Positions 13,541-21,929 of a stretch of 64,000 bases of DNA are shown one piece after another. This stretch comes from an uncultured Christensenellaceae bacterium. GTDB lineage: Bacteria; Bacillota; Clostridia; Christensenellales; CAG-314. A model generated the notes under the pieces. The model ran no database searches and was not told where the DNA came from. It was given only the letters and a program-made list of their open reading frames with translations. Each line of letters opens with the position of its first letter. Position 1 is the stretch's first letter. Where the stretch lies: NCBI GenBank assembly GCA_910586625.1, contig CAJUIZ010000005.1:1-64000 (forward strand), in the 5' to 3' direction. The translations under genes and the position numbers were made by a program.

Positions 13541-16500
13541 TGCTGTATCTTAAAAAAATTGAAATGTACGGTTTTAAGAGCTTTGCCGACAAAGTCGAAT
13601 TGAAATTCGATCAACCTATTACCGGTATAGTAGGACCTAACGGCTGCGGTAAAAGTAATATTTCCGACTCTATACGTTGGGTTTTGGGCGAACAAAGCAC
13701 AAAGAACCTGCGCGGTAAGCTTATGCAGGACCTGATTTTTAACGGAACGGATACCCGAAAATCTATGAGTTATTGCGAAGTGTCGTTATTTTTTGACAAT
13801 ACGACGCGTATTTTTCCCATTGCTATGGACGAGATTATTATCAGCCGTAAGCTGTACCGCAGTAACGAGAGCGAGTATCTTCTCAATCGAAACATAGTGC
13901 GTCTGCGCGATATAGTGGAGCTGCTGCGCGGCGTGGGGCTTGGTAAGGAAGGATATTCCATCGTCGGACAGGGACGTATGGACGCTGTGCTTAACGCCAG
14001 ACCGGAAGACAGGCGGGCTATATTCGAAGAAGCATTGGGAATTTCGACCTTTCGCATTAAAAAGGTGGATACGGAGCGCAAGCTGGAAAAAACTCGCGGT
14101 AATATGCAGAACATTATGATTCTCGTAGAAGAATTGAAGCATCGTTTACCGGAACTGAAAAGACAATCGACTAACGCTAAAAAATATCTTGCTATTTATG
14201 ACGAATTGAAATTATGCGAAATTAACGCATACATTTACGGTTACGATCATGCAAGCCAAGATAAAGAAAACGGCAAAAAGCGTTTGGAAGGTCTGAGAGA
14301 AGAATATTCTTTGAAAGAGACGCAATATGTAGACGTTAACGAACGTTACGACGATATGTTCCATCGGCGTAACGGTATCGACGATGAGATAGCTGCTTTG
14401 CGGGACAAGCAACTGTCCTTAGCGGTAGAATCGGAAAAGAAACAAGGTGCTAAAAACCTTATTCAGGAGCGTATTAACGGTTGTTTGCGCGATATTCAGG
14501 CGAAAGAAGAACAAATAGCCGCGAATAAAGAAGAAGCGGAAAACTTACAGGAAGCAGATATCAAGATTGCTACGATACTGCTTAAACGTAATGAAGAAAG
14601 ACGTGACCTTGAAAAGGAAATTTCCGACGTAAATCAGCAGTTCGCTGAAATAGGCGCGAAAGTCGACGAAATTAACGCGCAGGCGGAAAATTACCGTAAA
14701 AAGTTGGACGAAACTGTTGCGGCAACATCCGATTGTAACAGTAAGTCGGCTTCCTATCAAGCAGAAAGCACGTCGCTTAAAGATCGGCTGGAGCGTATTG
14801 CCGTTCAAGAGGACGAATTGATGCGTAAATTGCAGGCTTCGTCGGGTGAAGAAGGCGACTTAATGGCACGCTTCGACGCGCTGAATAAGGAAAAAGACAT
14901 ACTTGCGGTAACTTCCAATCAATTGAAACAAAAGATTAAGGATTTGGAGTTTAAGCAATTCGAGCTTAACAAGGAGTTGCAACGTAAGCATCAGGCGTAT
15001 TCCGGAGAAAAAGGCGGAATAGAGATGCTAAAAGATTTCTCGGATAACTACAAGGGTTATCAGGCGAGCGTGCAGTACTTAATGCAGGATTCCAAGCGCG
15101 ATCGCGAGCTTGCGTCGCATATTTCCGGAGTAGTAGCTAATCTTATTAAAGTGGAACCGCGTTTGCAGCTTGCAATAGAAACGGCTCTCGGCGGAAGACT
15201 GCAAAATATCGTTACGGAAAACGAAGAAGACGTTAAATATTTGATTAACTATCTCAAAATAAACGATTACGGTAAGGCTACATTTTTACCTGTCAGTTCG
15301 ATGAAGCCACACGGCATTGACCGAGCCGAAGTTCTTTCCGAGCAGGGCGTTTTGGGCGTGGCAAGCGATCTTGTCTCCTTTGATAAGCATTATTCCAACG
15401 TGTTCGAATCGTTGCTCGGCGGTATAGTTATAGTCGATAACTTCGATAACGCCGTAAAGCTAAGCCGTAAGTATCGGTATTGTCACCGTATGGTGACGTT
15501 GACGGGCGAACGTATTTCCAATGACGGCTCGCTTGAAGGCGGAAGCGTACGCAAGCAATCGACGGGCAATCTGCTTTCCTACGAAACTCAAATAGCCGAA
15601 CGTACCGAAAAACTTAAACGTTTGGAAAAAGATTTGCAGCAAGCTGAAGAAGAAAAAGCTAAATTAGACGCCGCGTTGGAAGAAACGCGCGCGACTAATA
15701 ACAAACTGTCGGATAATATAAATCTTCTCAATATCGAAATTGCCACCGCAAAGGAAAAAATCGAAACTTCCAATACGCTTAGTAATTCCGACAAAAAGAA
15801 TATTTTGGGTTTGTCGGAAGAAAAGAACAGAATAACGGCAAGACTTGCAGTATTGGAGCAGTTATTGCAAAAAAACGAAGCGCGCTTGCAAGAGCTTGCC
15901 GCTTCTGAAGCGCAGGTTCGTGCAAAGATGGAGCATTTAAGAGAAACTTCCCAAGCCGAAATTACCGCGAAAGACGGGATATCCGTTTCGTTGTCCGACA
16001 GACGTTATCGTTTGGCTGTTTTGATAGCAAATATCGAAGCGTCGGAAAAGGAAATACGCTCCAATCAAGCGCAAATCGCCGCTCTCGAAGAAAGCAATCT
16101 GTCCGCAGCCGCGTATGTCGAGCAAGTGCATAACGCTATCGACGGAATGTACCAGACGATGAACGAAACTATAGTTGATACCGCGTTGCAGGAAGAAATG
16201 ACGGCGTTGACGGAGCAAATTGCTTCGTCCGGCAGCTTAAAGGCTCAATTGGACGCAGACTTCCAACGTTTGACGGACGACCGTATGCGCTTGTCTACCG
16301 AGTTGGAATCGCTTCGCGGAACAATCGACAAGGAAGAATACATTCTAAGCAAAATTGACGACGACTTGCTTCAATTGCAGCAAAAGGTACAGGAAGAATA
16401 CGGCATTACCTATTCCGCAGCAATGCAGTACAAGGATGAGAGTTACGATAAGGACGCAGGTAAGGAGCGCATTTCCGAGTGCAAGCAGGCACTGTTAAAG

Positions 16501-17121
16501 TTGGGCAGCGTTAATGTAAACGCTATACAAGATCTTGAACAAACGCAGACGCGTTACGACGATTTACTCGCTCAAATCGAAGACCTGAAAAAGGCGGAAG
16601 CCGACCTTAAAGGCGCGTTGAAAGGTTTAACCACGGATATCGAATCGCGTTTCGAAGAAGGTATGGGTAAAATTAACGAAAACTTCAAGATGATTTTCCG
16701 CGAGCTGTTCAACGGCGGTAACGCGCGCTTGTACGTAGAAAACGACCCTAACAAGGAATCTCTCGACCAAGGCGTGGAAATCGAAGCGCAGCCCCCGGGA
16801 AAGAAATTGCAAAATATTTCTCTGCTATCCGGCGGAGAGCGTACTATGACCGCCGCGGCTATACTGTTTTCTATATTGAAGTTTAACCCGATGCCCTTCT
16901 GCGTATTGGACGAAATAGAAGCGGCGTTGGACGACGCTAATGCCGAACGGATAGCCAAGTATTTACGCAAGTTTTCAACTTCTACGCAGTTCGTGGTTAT
17001 CACGCACAAAAAGCCCACTATGGAAAACGCGGACGTGTTATACGGCGTAACTATGGAAGAAAAGGGCGTATCCAAGATTGTATCGGTTAAGCTGACGGAA
17101 GCTATTAAACAAGCTATGTAG
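13540..17121 (+). CDS. smc: Chromosome segregation protein SMC
   Basis: The core ATPase of the condensin-like SMC-ScpAB complex. It dimerises and extrudes DNA loops to compact and segregate the chromosome. It has 1193 residues. Order: Walker A GPNGCGKSN near 32, long coiled coil, a globular hinge at about 510-660, a second coiled coil, the signature LSGGERTMTAAA near 1095, and Walker B FCVLDEIEAALDD near 1120. The start is GTG 13540 overlapping the rnc stop, with GGAG upstream. rnc-smc-ftsY is the standard Bacillota order, but here an inverted-repeat element follows the smc stop directly. Confidence 0.98.
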   Translation: MLYLKKIEMYGFKSFADKVELKFDQPITGIVGPNGCGKSNISDSIRWVLGEQSTKNLRGKLMQDLIFNGTDTRKSMSYCEVSLFFDNTTRIFPIAMDEIIISRKLYRSNESEYLLNRNIVRLRDIVELLRGVGLGKEGYSIVGQGRMDAVLNARPEDRRAIFEEALGISTFRIKKVDTERKLEKTRGNMQNIMILVEELKHRLPELKRQSTNAKKYLAIYDELKLCEINAYIYGYDHASQDKENGKKRLEGLREEYSLKETQYVDVNERYDDMFHRRNGIDDEIAALRDKQLSLAVESEKKQGAKNLIQERINGCLRDIQAKEEQIAANKEEAENLQEADIKIATILLKRNEERRDLEKEISDVNQQFAEIGAKVDEINAQAENYRKKLDETVAATSDCNSKSASYQAESTSLKDRLERIAVQEDELMRKLQASSGEEGDLMARFDALNKEKDILAVTSNQLKQKIKDLEFKQFELNKELQRKHQAYSGEKGGIEMLKDFSDNYKGYQASVQYLMQDSKRDRELASHISGVVANLIKVEPRLQLAIETALGGRLQNIVTENEEDVKYLINYLKINDYGKATFLPVSSMKPHGIDRAEVLSEQGVLGVASDLVSFDKHYSNVFESLLGGIVIVDNFDNAVKLSRKYRYCHRMVTLTGERISNDGSLEGGSVRKQSTGNLLSYETQIAERTEKLKRLEKDLQQAEEEKAKLDAALEETRATNNKLSDNINLLNIEIATAKEKIETSNTLSNSDKKNILGLSEEKNRITARLAVLEQLLQKNEARLQELAASEAQVRAKMEHLRETSQAEITAKDGISVSLSDRRYRLAVLIANIEASEKEIRSNQAQIAALEESNLSAAAYVEQVHNAIDGMYQTMNETIVDTALQEEMTALTEQIASSGSLKAQLDADFQRLTDDRMRLSTELESLRGTIDKEEYILSKIDDDLLQLQQKVQEEYGITYSAAMQYKDESYDKDAGKERISECKQALLKLGSVNVNAIQDLEQTQTRYDDLLAQIEDLKKAEADLKGALKGLTTDIESRFEEGMGKINENFKMIFRELFNGGNARLYVENDPNKESLDQGVEIEAQPPGKKLQNISLLSGGERTMTAAAILFSILKFNPMPFCVLDEIEAALDDANAERIAKYLRKFSTSTQFVVITHKKPTMENADVLYGVTMEEKGVSKIVSVKLTEAIKQAM

Positions 17122-17251
17122 GTTTTGACGGCGTTTATTAACACATCTACTTCGTTAAGCGTCGGACTCACGCTCAATCACATACCGTCAGTACGCTCGT
17201 TTGCGTTCGCCTTGCTTGTCCGGTATCTGCGTCAATCTCCGCCGTCAAAAC
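17122..17251. repeat. 130-bp element bounded by 12-bp perfect inverted repeats (MITE-like)
   Basis: GTTTTGACGGCG (17122-17133) and CGCCGTCAAAAC (17240-17251) are exact reverse complements flanking 106 bp with no coding frame. The left arm begins at the base after the smc stop. I see no clear target-site duplication and no second copy in this window. Possible identities are a miniature transposable element, a REP-like repeat or a structured RNA in the smc-ftsY transcript. The remaining bases to ftsY (17252-17344) show nothing recognisable. Confidence 0.5.
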
Positions 17252-17344
17252 GGCACAATAAAAAGGGAAATTTGTGTTCTGCACATTATCGTTAAAATGG
17301 TGTTTGTATTTAGCAAATTTCTGTAAAAACAGGACGGTAATCTT

Positions 17345-18238
17345 ATGGGATTTTTTCAAAAAATAATAGACGGACTGCGTAAAACCAAGCAGCAAATCGG
17401 TTTTAAGCTTAACGAGCTGTTCAAACGCGGAATATTCGACGAAGATTTTTACGAAGAATTGGAGTATATTTTGCTTGCAAGCGACGTGGGTGAAGACACG
17501 ACGATCGATATAATCGACGAGCTTCGCGAGCGTATGCGTCAAGACCGCGTATCCGATGCCAAGCAAGCCAATCAATACCTAAAAGACGTTATGTGCGATA
17601 TTTTGGGCGAAGAAAAGCTCGTATTCGATACGCCTTGCGTTATTATGGTTGCGGGAGTTAACGGTGTAGGAAAGACTACTACGATAGGAAAACTCGCGAA
17701 CATATTTGTTAAAAAGGGCAAGTCCGTAGTAATTGCCGCTGCGGATACTTTCCGCGCCGCCGCAAGCGAACAGCTGGAAGTGTGGGCTAACAGGGCGAAG
17801 GTACGTATAATCAAGCACGAAGAAGGCAGCGACCCCGCGGCGGTAGTGTTTGACGCGGTGCAGTCGGCTAAAAGCAGGGGGACGGATATCGTACTGGTGG
17901 ATACGGCGGGCAGGCTTCATAACAAGAAAAACCTTATGGACGAGCTGTCAAAAATCAACCGCGTTGTGGACCGTGAATTCCCCCAAGCGGACAGGAAAAA
18001 CCTGATAGTGCTGGACGCAACTACGGGGCAGAACGCCATACAGCAAGTGGACGTATTCAACGAAGCGATAGATATCGACGGCATAGTGTTAACCAAGCTT
18101 GACGGTACGGCAAAGGGCGGCGTGGTGCTTGCAATAAAGCACGATATGGATATTCCCGTTTACTTTGTGGGCGTAGGCGAAGGCATAGACGATCTGATGG
18201 AATTCGATGCGGCAAGCTACGTTGAAGGGATAATTTGA
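17345..18238 (+). CDS. ftsY: Signal recognition particle receptor FtsY
   Basis: An SRP-family GTPase at the membrane that docks the Ffh-ribosome complex to the Sec translocon. It has 297 residues, with the NG domain only and no acidic A domain. It has a short basic-amphipathic N-terminus (MGFFQKIIDGLRKTKQQIG) that may touch the membrane. Motifs: GVNGVGKTTTIGKLA near 105, the DTFRAAASEQL block near 140, DTAGRLHNK near 188 and TKLDGTAKGG near 252. Its partner Ffh is encoded at 21930. The small membrane gene at 18243 follows after 4 bp. Confidence 0.97.
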   Translation: MGFFQKIIDGLRKTKQQIGFKLNELFKRGIFDEDFYEELEYILLASDVGEDTTIDIIDELRERMRQDRVSDAKQANQYLKDVMCDILGEEKLVFDTPCVIMVAGVNGVGKTTTIGKLANIFVKKGKSVVIAAADTFRAAASEQLEVWANRAKVRIIKHEEGSDPAAVVFDAVQSAKSRGTDIVLVDTAGRLHNKKNLMDELSKINRVVDREFPQADRKNLIVLDATTGQNAIQQVDVFNEAIDIDGIVLTKLDGTAKGGVVLAIKHDMDIPVYFVGVGEGIDDLMEFDAASYVEGII

Positions 18239-18242
18239 GTTT

Positions 18243-18788
18243 ATGTCAAAAGTAAAAGCGATAGAGAGATTAAAATGGGCTGATAGATTATTAACCGTTA
18301 TATTCACAGTATCTTTCTTTGTTACGCTTATTTTTTATCTTGTAGAAGAATTTACTTGTTCTAATCCCTATGATATAAAGTTTATAATAGCGGTATCGCT
18401 TGCAGCGGGAAACGTTGTATTGACTCTTGCAAGTTTTATAATACTTTTTAAGATTAAACAACGCTTTCGCGTAAAGTATTTTGGTACTGTGTCTGCGGAA
18501 GATAGGAAAATAAGTGAAAATCTCATTAAAAGGATTCACTGCGTGGAGACGGCTAACTATCCATTTTTAGACGACGAGAGATACGATATCAGTGTCAAGA
18601 GTCTTAATAACATTCTCAACAAGTTGGCAAAAGGAAATAAAGTGTATAAAGAATGGTCCAAAAGTTGTTTTAATATTTGTGAACTAATAGATAATTCGTC
18701 CGACAAAGACGATTCGTCAAATGCCGAGTTTAATAAGTTTATGTGGGATTTACATGATCTATTAGATAGAAACATAACCGATATTTAG
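18243..18788 (+). CDS. Unknown two-helix membrane protein
   Basis: 181 residues. Two strong hydrophobic segments occur at about 14-36 and 46-70, then a charged soluble domain of about 110 residues with no motif I recognise. It begins 4 bp after the ftsY stop and ends at a terminator, so it shares the smc-ftsY message. Codon use is more AT-rich than its neighbours. With the adjacent ABC cassette it forms an accessory block between ftsY and ylxM, which are usually close together. The function is unknown. Confidence 0.6.
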   Translation: MSKVKAIERLKWADRLLTVIFTVSFFVTLIFYLVEEFTCSNPYDIKFIIAVSLAAGNVVLTLASFIILFKIKQRFRVKYFGTVSAEDRKISENLIKRIHCVETANYPFLDDERYDISVKSLNNILNKLAKGNKVYKEWSKSCFNICELIDNSSDKDDSSNAEFNKFMWDLHDLLDRNITDI

Positions 18789-18789
18789 A

Positions 18790-18827
18790 AAGTCCATTGC
18801 TTAAAGTTAAGCGATGGACTTTTTTAT
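18790..18827 (+). terminator. Terminator ending the rnc-smc-ftsY transcript
   Basis: A 15-bp stem (AAGTCCATTGCTTAA with TTAAGCGATGGACTT, one wobble pair), a 2-nt loop and a TTTTTATT tail. Confidence 0.9.
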
Positions 18828-18853
18828 TAGATAATCTGAGTGTGTAAAACCCA

Positions 18854-19993
18854 TTAGTTTTCCAACATAATTTCTTTTACGGATACTTTGTTTATTTTTG
18901 CAACGTAAAACGCAGTTATAGCGGCGTAGCACATTATAAACGCCGCAAGAGTAATAAACATTGCGCCGACGTTAAACGAATAATTCGGAATTTCACCTAC
19001 GTCCTTGAAGATTAGATTTACCATTAAATACAGCAGACCGTACTGATAGCCTGTGCCGACGGCAAAGCCCAGCAGGGCAAAGGGAATAAAGCCGACGAAT
19101 ACCGACGTTACGCATTTGCCGAGCGAATAGCCGAACGTTTTCATCATAGCGATACTTTTAGACGCATTTCTGACAAGCGACGTCAATGCCATAAATGCGG
19201 ACGTTATTGCGAGCACAAGTCCAATTGCCAAAATCATCCAGCCCATTGTTCCGTCGACTAAGCTTTCCATAGACGCGCCCATTTGTACCATTGCGGAAAA
19301 GCAAAAGCAGGAAAACGTTACGAAAAACGTCAACAGCTTGTTTGCCGATACCGTTTTTATACTGATTTCTTTTAGGAAGCTGTTTTTATTTTTAATCGGC
19401 TTTGCGTTTGCTTTTACTTTGCGTTCCTTGCGCTTATTTTTGAGTATTTCAAGCGCGGGTTTTTTAAGTTTTACGTATGCGCAAACGTAAGCCACAATTC
19501 CAAACAGTATCGGCGGGGCAATTACCAATGCAAACAGCAATGAAACGTGGTAGTGTATTTCAACCGTTAAGCCTTCTATCGTAAGCCACTCGTACACAGA
19601 CGGCATTATTGCGTGTCCCAAACCGTATCCAAGCGCGCAGCCGATAAGCGCGCTTAAACCGAATGCGGCAAAGCTTAAAGCCAAGCGGGCTGCCGAATAC
19701 CCGAGAGCTTTTAAGGTACCAAGCTCCTTGCTGTGTTCGTCTACGTACAGCGTTACGTAAAATATTACCATTACGCCTGCAATAAGCGCAAGTACTCCGC
19801 CCGTAACGGAGCAGCACATTTGCGCAGTTGCAAGCTGCGCGTCGTACAGCGGAAGCATAAGCTCGGCGACTTTGCTGCGCAATGGCAGTATATCCAAATA
19901 GAAGTTGAGAAAAAACGTGCATACAAACACTGCGCAAAAACAGACGATGGTAATGCCGATAAGTTTCAGCGCGCTTTTAGCGGATATTATCAT
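18854..19993 (-). CDS. ABC transporter permease, FtsX/MacB type
   Basis: A 379-residue membrane protein with an N-terminal anchor and two FtsX-like blocks of about three helices each (roughly residues 60-180 and 225-375). Each contains the motif typical of the family (SKELGTLKALGYS near 90, SIAMMKTFGYSLG near 285). It lacks the large extracellular domain of MacB-like efflux permeases. It begins 1 bp after the ATPase gene ends and is its partner. The substrate is unknown. Related cassettes export peptides or lipids, or sense bacitracin-like antibiotics. Confidence 0.85.
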   Translation of the reverse strand: MIISAKSALKLIGITIVCFCAVFVCTFFLNFYLDILPLRSKVAELMLPLYDAQLATAQMCCSVTGGVLALIAGVMVIFYVTLYVDEHSKELGTLKALGYSAARLALSFAAFGLSALIGCALGYGLGHAIMPSVYEWLTIEGLTVEIHYHVSLLFALVIAPPILFGIVAYVCAYVKLKKPALEILKNKRKERKVKANAKPIKNKNSFLKEISIKTVSANKLLTFFVTFSCFCFSAMVQMGASMESLVDGTMGWMILAIGLVLAITSAFMALTSLVRNASKSIAMMKTFGYSLGKCVTSVFVGFIPFALLGFAVGTGYQYGLLYLMVNLIFKDVGEIPNYSFNVGAMFITLAAFIMCYAAITAFYVAKINKVSVKEIMLEN

Positions 19994-19994
19994 A

Positions 19995-20681
19995 TTACCA
20001 CCCTATTTCGTAAGCGGTTTTTTGCGTTTTGTTTGCGCGGATGTCTACGATTTTACCGCTGTTCATCAGTATTACTTTTTGCGCTGTTTCCGCGATATTC
20101 TGGTTGTGCGTTACCATTACCATAGTAAAGCCCAACTTTTCTTTTTGCTTCATTATGCAGTCTAATACGTCTCGCCCCGTATTTTCGTCCAACGCTCCCG
20201 TCGGTTCGTCAAGAAAGAGAATACGCGGTTTTTTTGCCAACGCCCGCGCTATGCATACGCGTTGCTGTTCGCCGCCGGAGAGCTCGGAAGGATGTTTGTT
20301 TAGCTTGTCGGCAAGTCTCAATGCTTGTATTATCTCGTCAAAATCGTTGTTTTTTGCCAAATCCGCTCCGAGCTTTATGTTGCTTGCAACGCTCAGGTGG
20401 GGCAGCAGATAGTATTGCTGAAATACAAATCCGACATAATTCTTGCGGAATTCTGTCAGTTGTTTGTCCGTCATGGCGTTTAGATTATTTCCGTTAACGG
20501 TTATTTCACCCTTGTCGGCTTTTTCAAGACCTGACATGACGTTCATAAGTGTGGACTTGCCCGATCCCGAAGCACCTAATATTACGGCAAATTCGCCGTC
20601 GTCAATTGAAAGCGATACGTCGCGCAAGACTTCTGTTTTGCCGTTATTGTATGATTTGTAAAGGCTTTTAACAAATATCAT
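19995..20681 (-). CDS. ABC transporter ATP-binding protein (LolD/MacB-like)
   Basis: A 228-residue ATPase powering the adjacent permease. Walker A is GASGSGKSTL near 36, the Q loop is GFVFQQYYLLPHL near 86, the signature is LSGGEQQRV near 136, Walker B is RILFLDEPTGALD near 155 and the H-loop His is in MVMVTHNQ near 193. The ATG at 20681 is chosen because it gives the family start MIFVKSLYKSY and overlaps the tetR stop as ATGA. The longer open frame upstream lies inside tetR. Confidence 0.92.
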   Translation of the reverse strand: MIFVKSLYKSYNNGKTEVLRDVSLSIDDGEFAVILGASGSGKSTLMNVMSGLEKADKGEITVNGNNLNAMTDKQLTEFRKNYVGFVFQQYYLLPHLSVASNIKLGADLAKNNDFDEIIQALRLADKLNKHPSELSGGEQQRVCIARALAKKPRILFLDEPTGALDENTGRDVLDCIMKQKEKLGFTMVMVTHNQNIAETAQKVILMNSGKIVDIRANKTQKTAYEIGW

Positions 20682-21256
20682 TTCAGTTCTCCTTTCTTTG
20701 CTCGTACAAGCAAGCTTGTAAACACGGTTGTTAACATTTCGGAAATTTGTTCTTCGGTAAATTTGCACATTTTGGTTGCTATGAGCACAGCGACGCCGTG
20801 AGTGTATATCCATATGTGCAAATACAGCTTTTTTGCCGTGTTCGCGTCTAAACCGTAGCTTTCTCGTACCGAATTGAGAATTTTGTCGTAGCTGGCTTCT
20901 ATTCCTTGCAGCACGTTCTGCATGTCGGCAACGTTTGCGTTTTCTTTCATAAACAACAGTCGGAACAGCTTGGGGTGTTCGCTTGCAAAACGTATATAAC
21001 CTTCGCCTACGCCCTTAAAAGGGAGCGGTGCTTTGAGACCTTGCTCAACGTATCGCGCGTAAAGAGAATCGGCGAAGGCGGTGGCGGCGACTGTTACTTC
21101 GTCCATACCGCTGAATACGGTAAATACGGGTCGCGCAGAACTGCCAAGCTTGTCGCCTAAGTTGCGCGCGGTTAATGATTCTATCCCCGCTGTTTCGATT
21201 ATTTCTACGCTTGCGTTTATAATTTCTTCTTTTGTAAATTTTGCTTTCGGCGGCAT
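20678..21256 (-). CDS. TetR-family repressor of the ABC cassette
   Basis: 192 residues with a helix-turn-helix near 12-58 (KEEIINASVEIIETAGIESL then TARNLGDKLGSS), although the recognition part is divergent (SSARPVFTVFSGMDEV). The C-terminal ligand and dimerisation domain resembles the TetR_C WHG-type group. It heads the tetR-ATPase-permease operon and is preceded by a perfect promoter with a palindromic site. Inference: it represses its own operon until a ligand binds. Confidence 0.88.
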   Translation of the reverse strand: MPPKAKFTKEEIINASVEIIETAGIESLTARNLGDKLGSSARPVFTVFSGMDEVTVAATAFADSLYARYVEQGLKAPLPFKGVGEGYIRFASEHPKLFRLLFMKENANVADMQNVLQGIEASYDKILNSVRESYGLDANTAKKLYLHIWIYTHGVAVLIATKMCKFTEEQISEMLTTVFTSLLVRAKKGELK

Positions 21257-21282
21257 AACGGTATCTCCATGTGATTTTAACT

Positions 21283-21310
21283 AAAACATTTGTTTTGTAA
21301 CGTTTGTTTT
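21283..21310 (-). promoter_or_regulatory. Candidate TetR operator
   Basis: A perfect palindrome AAAACA-TT-TGTTTT at 21283-21296. On the minus strand, two related direct copies (AAAACAAACGTT and AAAACAAATGTT) lie immediately downstream of the -10 box, where a repressor would block initiation. Confidence 0.55.
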
Positions 21311-21339
21311 ATTATAATTCGATTGTATACCGTTGTCAA
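21311..21339 (-). promoter_or_regulatory. Consensus promoter of the tetR-ABC operon
   Basis: On the minus strand, TTGACA (21339-21334) and TATAAT (21316-21311) with 17 bp between, a perfect sigma-A consensus. Confidence 0.85.
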
Positions 21340-21552
21340 TAATTTTGCGCTTAAATATTTAGATTTATCTGTTGCAAAAGACGATAGAAGCGACGAAATG
21401 GCTAAATTACAGCCGTAAGCTGTAAATGCGTCCGAAAGTAAAAATAACAAAGGTGGCGTAAATATATCGAAGTACTGTTGTGCCGACGTCTGATTTATAA
21501 ATGGGTAAGGAAAAAATAATTAGCAACAATTATCTTAATTATGTCTAAATAA
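21340..21552. other. Intergenic region between divergent tetR and ylxM promoters
   Basis: About 210 bp with no supported gene. It contains only frames of 15 codons or fewer without ribosome binding sites, and no obvious RNA structure. Confidence 0.6.
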
Positions 21553-21581
21553 TTGACAAACGGCTAATAATTTAGTAAAAT
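21553..21581 (+). promoter_or_regulatory. Promoter of the ylxM-ffh operon
   Basis: TTGACA (21553-21558) and TAAAAT (21576-21581) with 17 bp between, about 33 bp before the ylxM ribosome binding site. Confidence 0.8.
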
Positions 21582-21620
21582 AACGCTGTAAAGTAAGTTT
21601 GCTTTACACGAGGAGTGCTA

Positions 21621-21926
21621 ATGGCTCTTTCCAAATTACAATTGTCCGAGTTGCTGTCCGTTTACGGCGGATTGCTTACGGAAAAACAACGCGATGCGTT
21701 GGTAATGTATTGCAATTGCGATTTGTCTCTTGGAGAAATAGCGGACGAATCGGGTATATCCCGCCAAGGGGTGCGCGACGCGATAGTTAAGTCGGAAGCG
21801 GCTCTTGTAAGGCTGGATACCGAATTGCATTTGGCTGAGTTTACAAGGAACGCGCGGTTCGCTCTCGAAGCAGACGACTGCGCGGCATTGAAGGAAGTAG
21901 TTAAACGATTTGTTTCAAAGGAGTAG
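21621..21926 (+). CDS. ylxM: YlxM, SRP-associated helix-turn-helix protein
   Basis: A 101-residue protein with a sigma-70 region-4-like helix-turn-helix (SLGEIADESGISRQGVRDAI near 38-57). YlxM is encoded with ffh across Bacillota, and in streptococci it has been shown to affect SRP assembly or activity. The ATG at 21621 follows AGGAG by 5 bp. An upstream in-frame GTG overlaps that site and is less likely. ffh begins 3 bp after its stop. Confidence 0.93.
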   Translation: MALSKLQLSELLSVYGGLLTEKQRDALVMYCNCDLSLGEIADESGISRQGVRDAIVKSEAALVRLDTELHLAEFTRNARFALEADDCAALKEVVKRFVSKE

Positions 21927-21929
21927 AAA

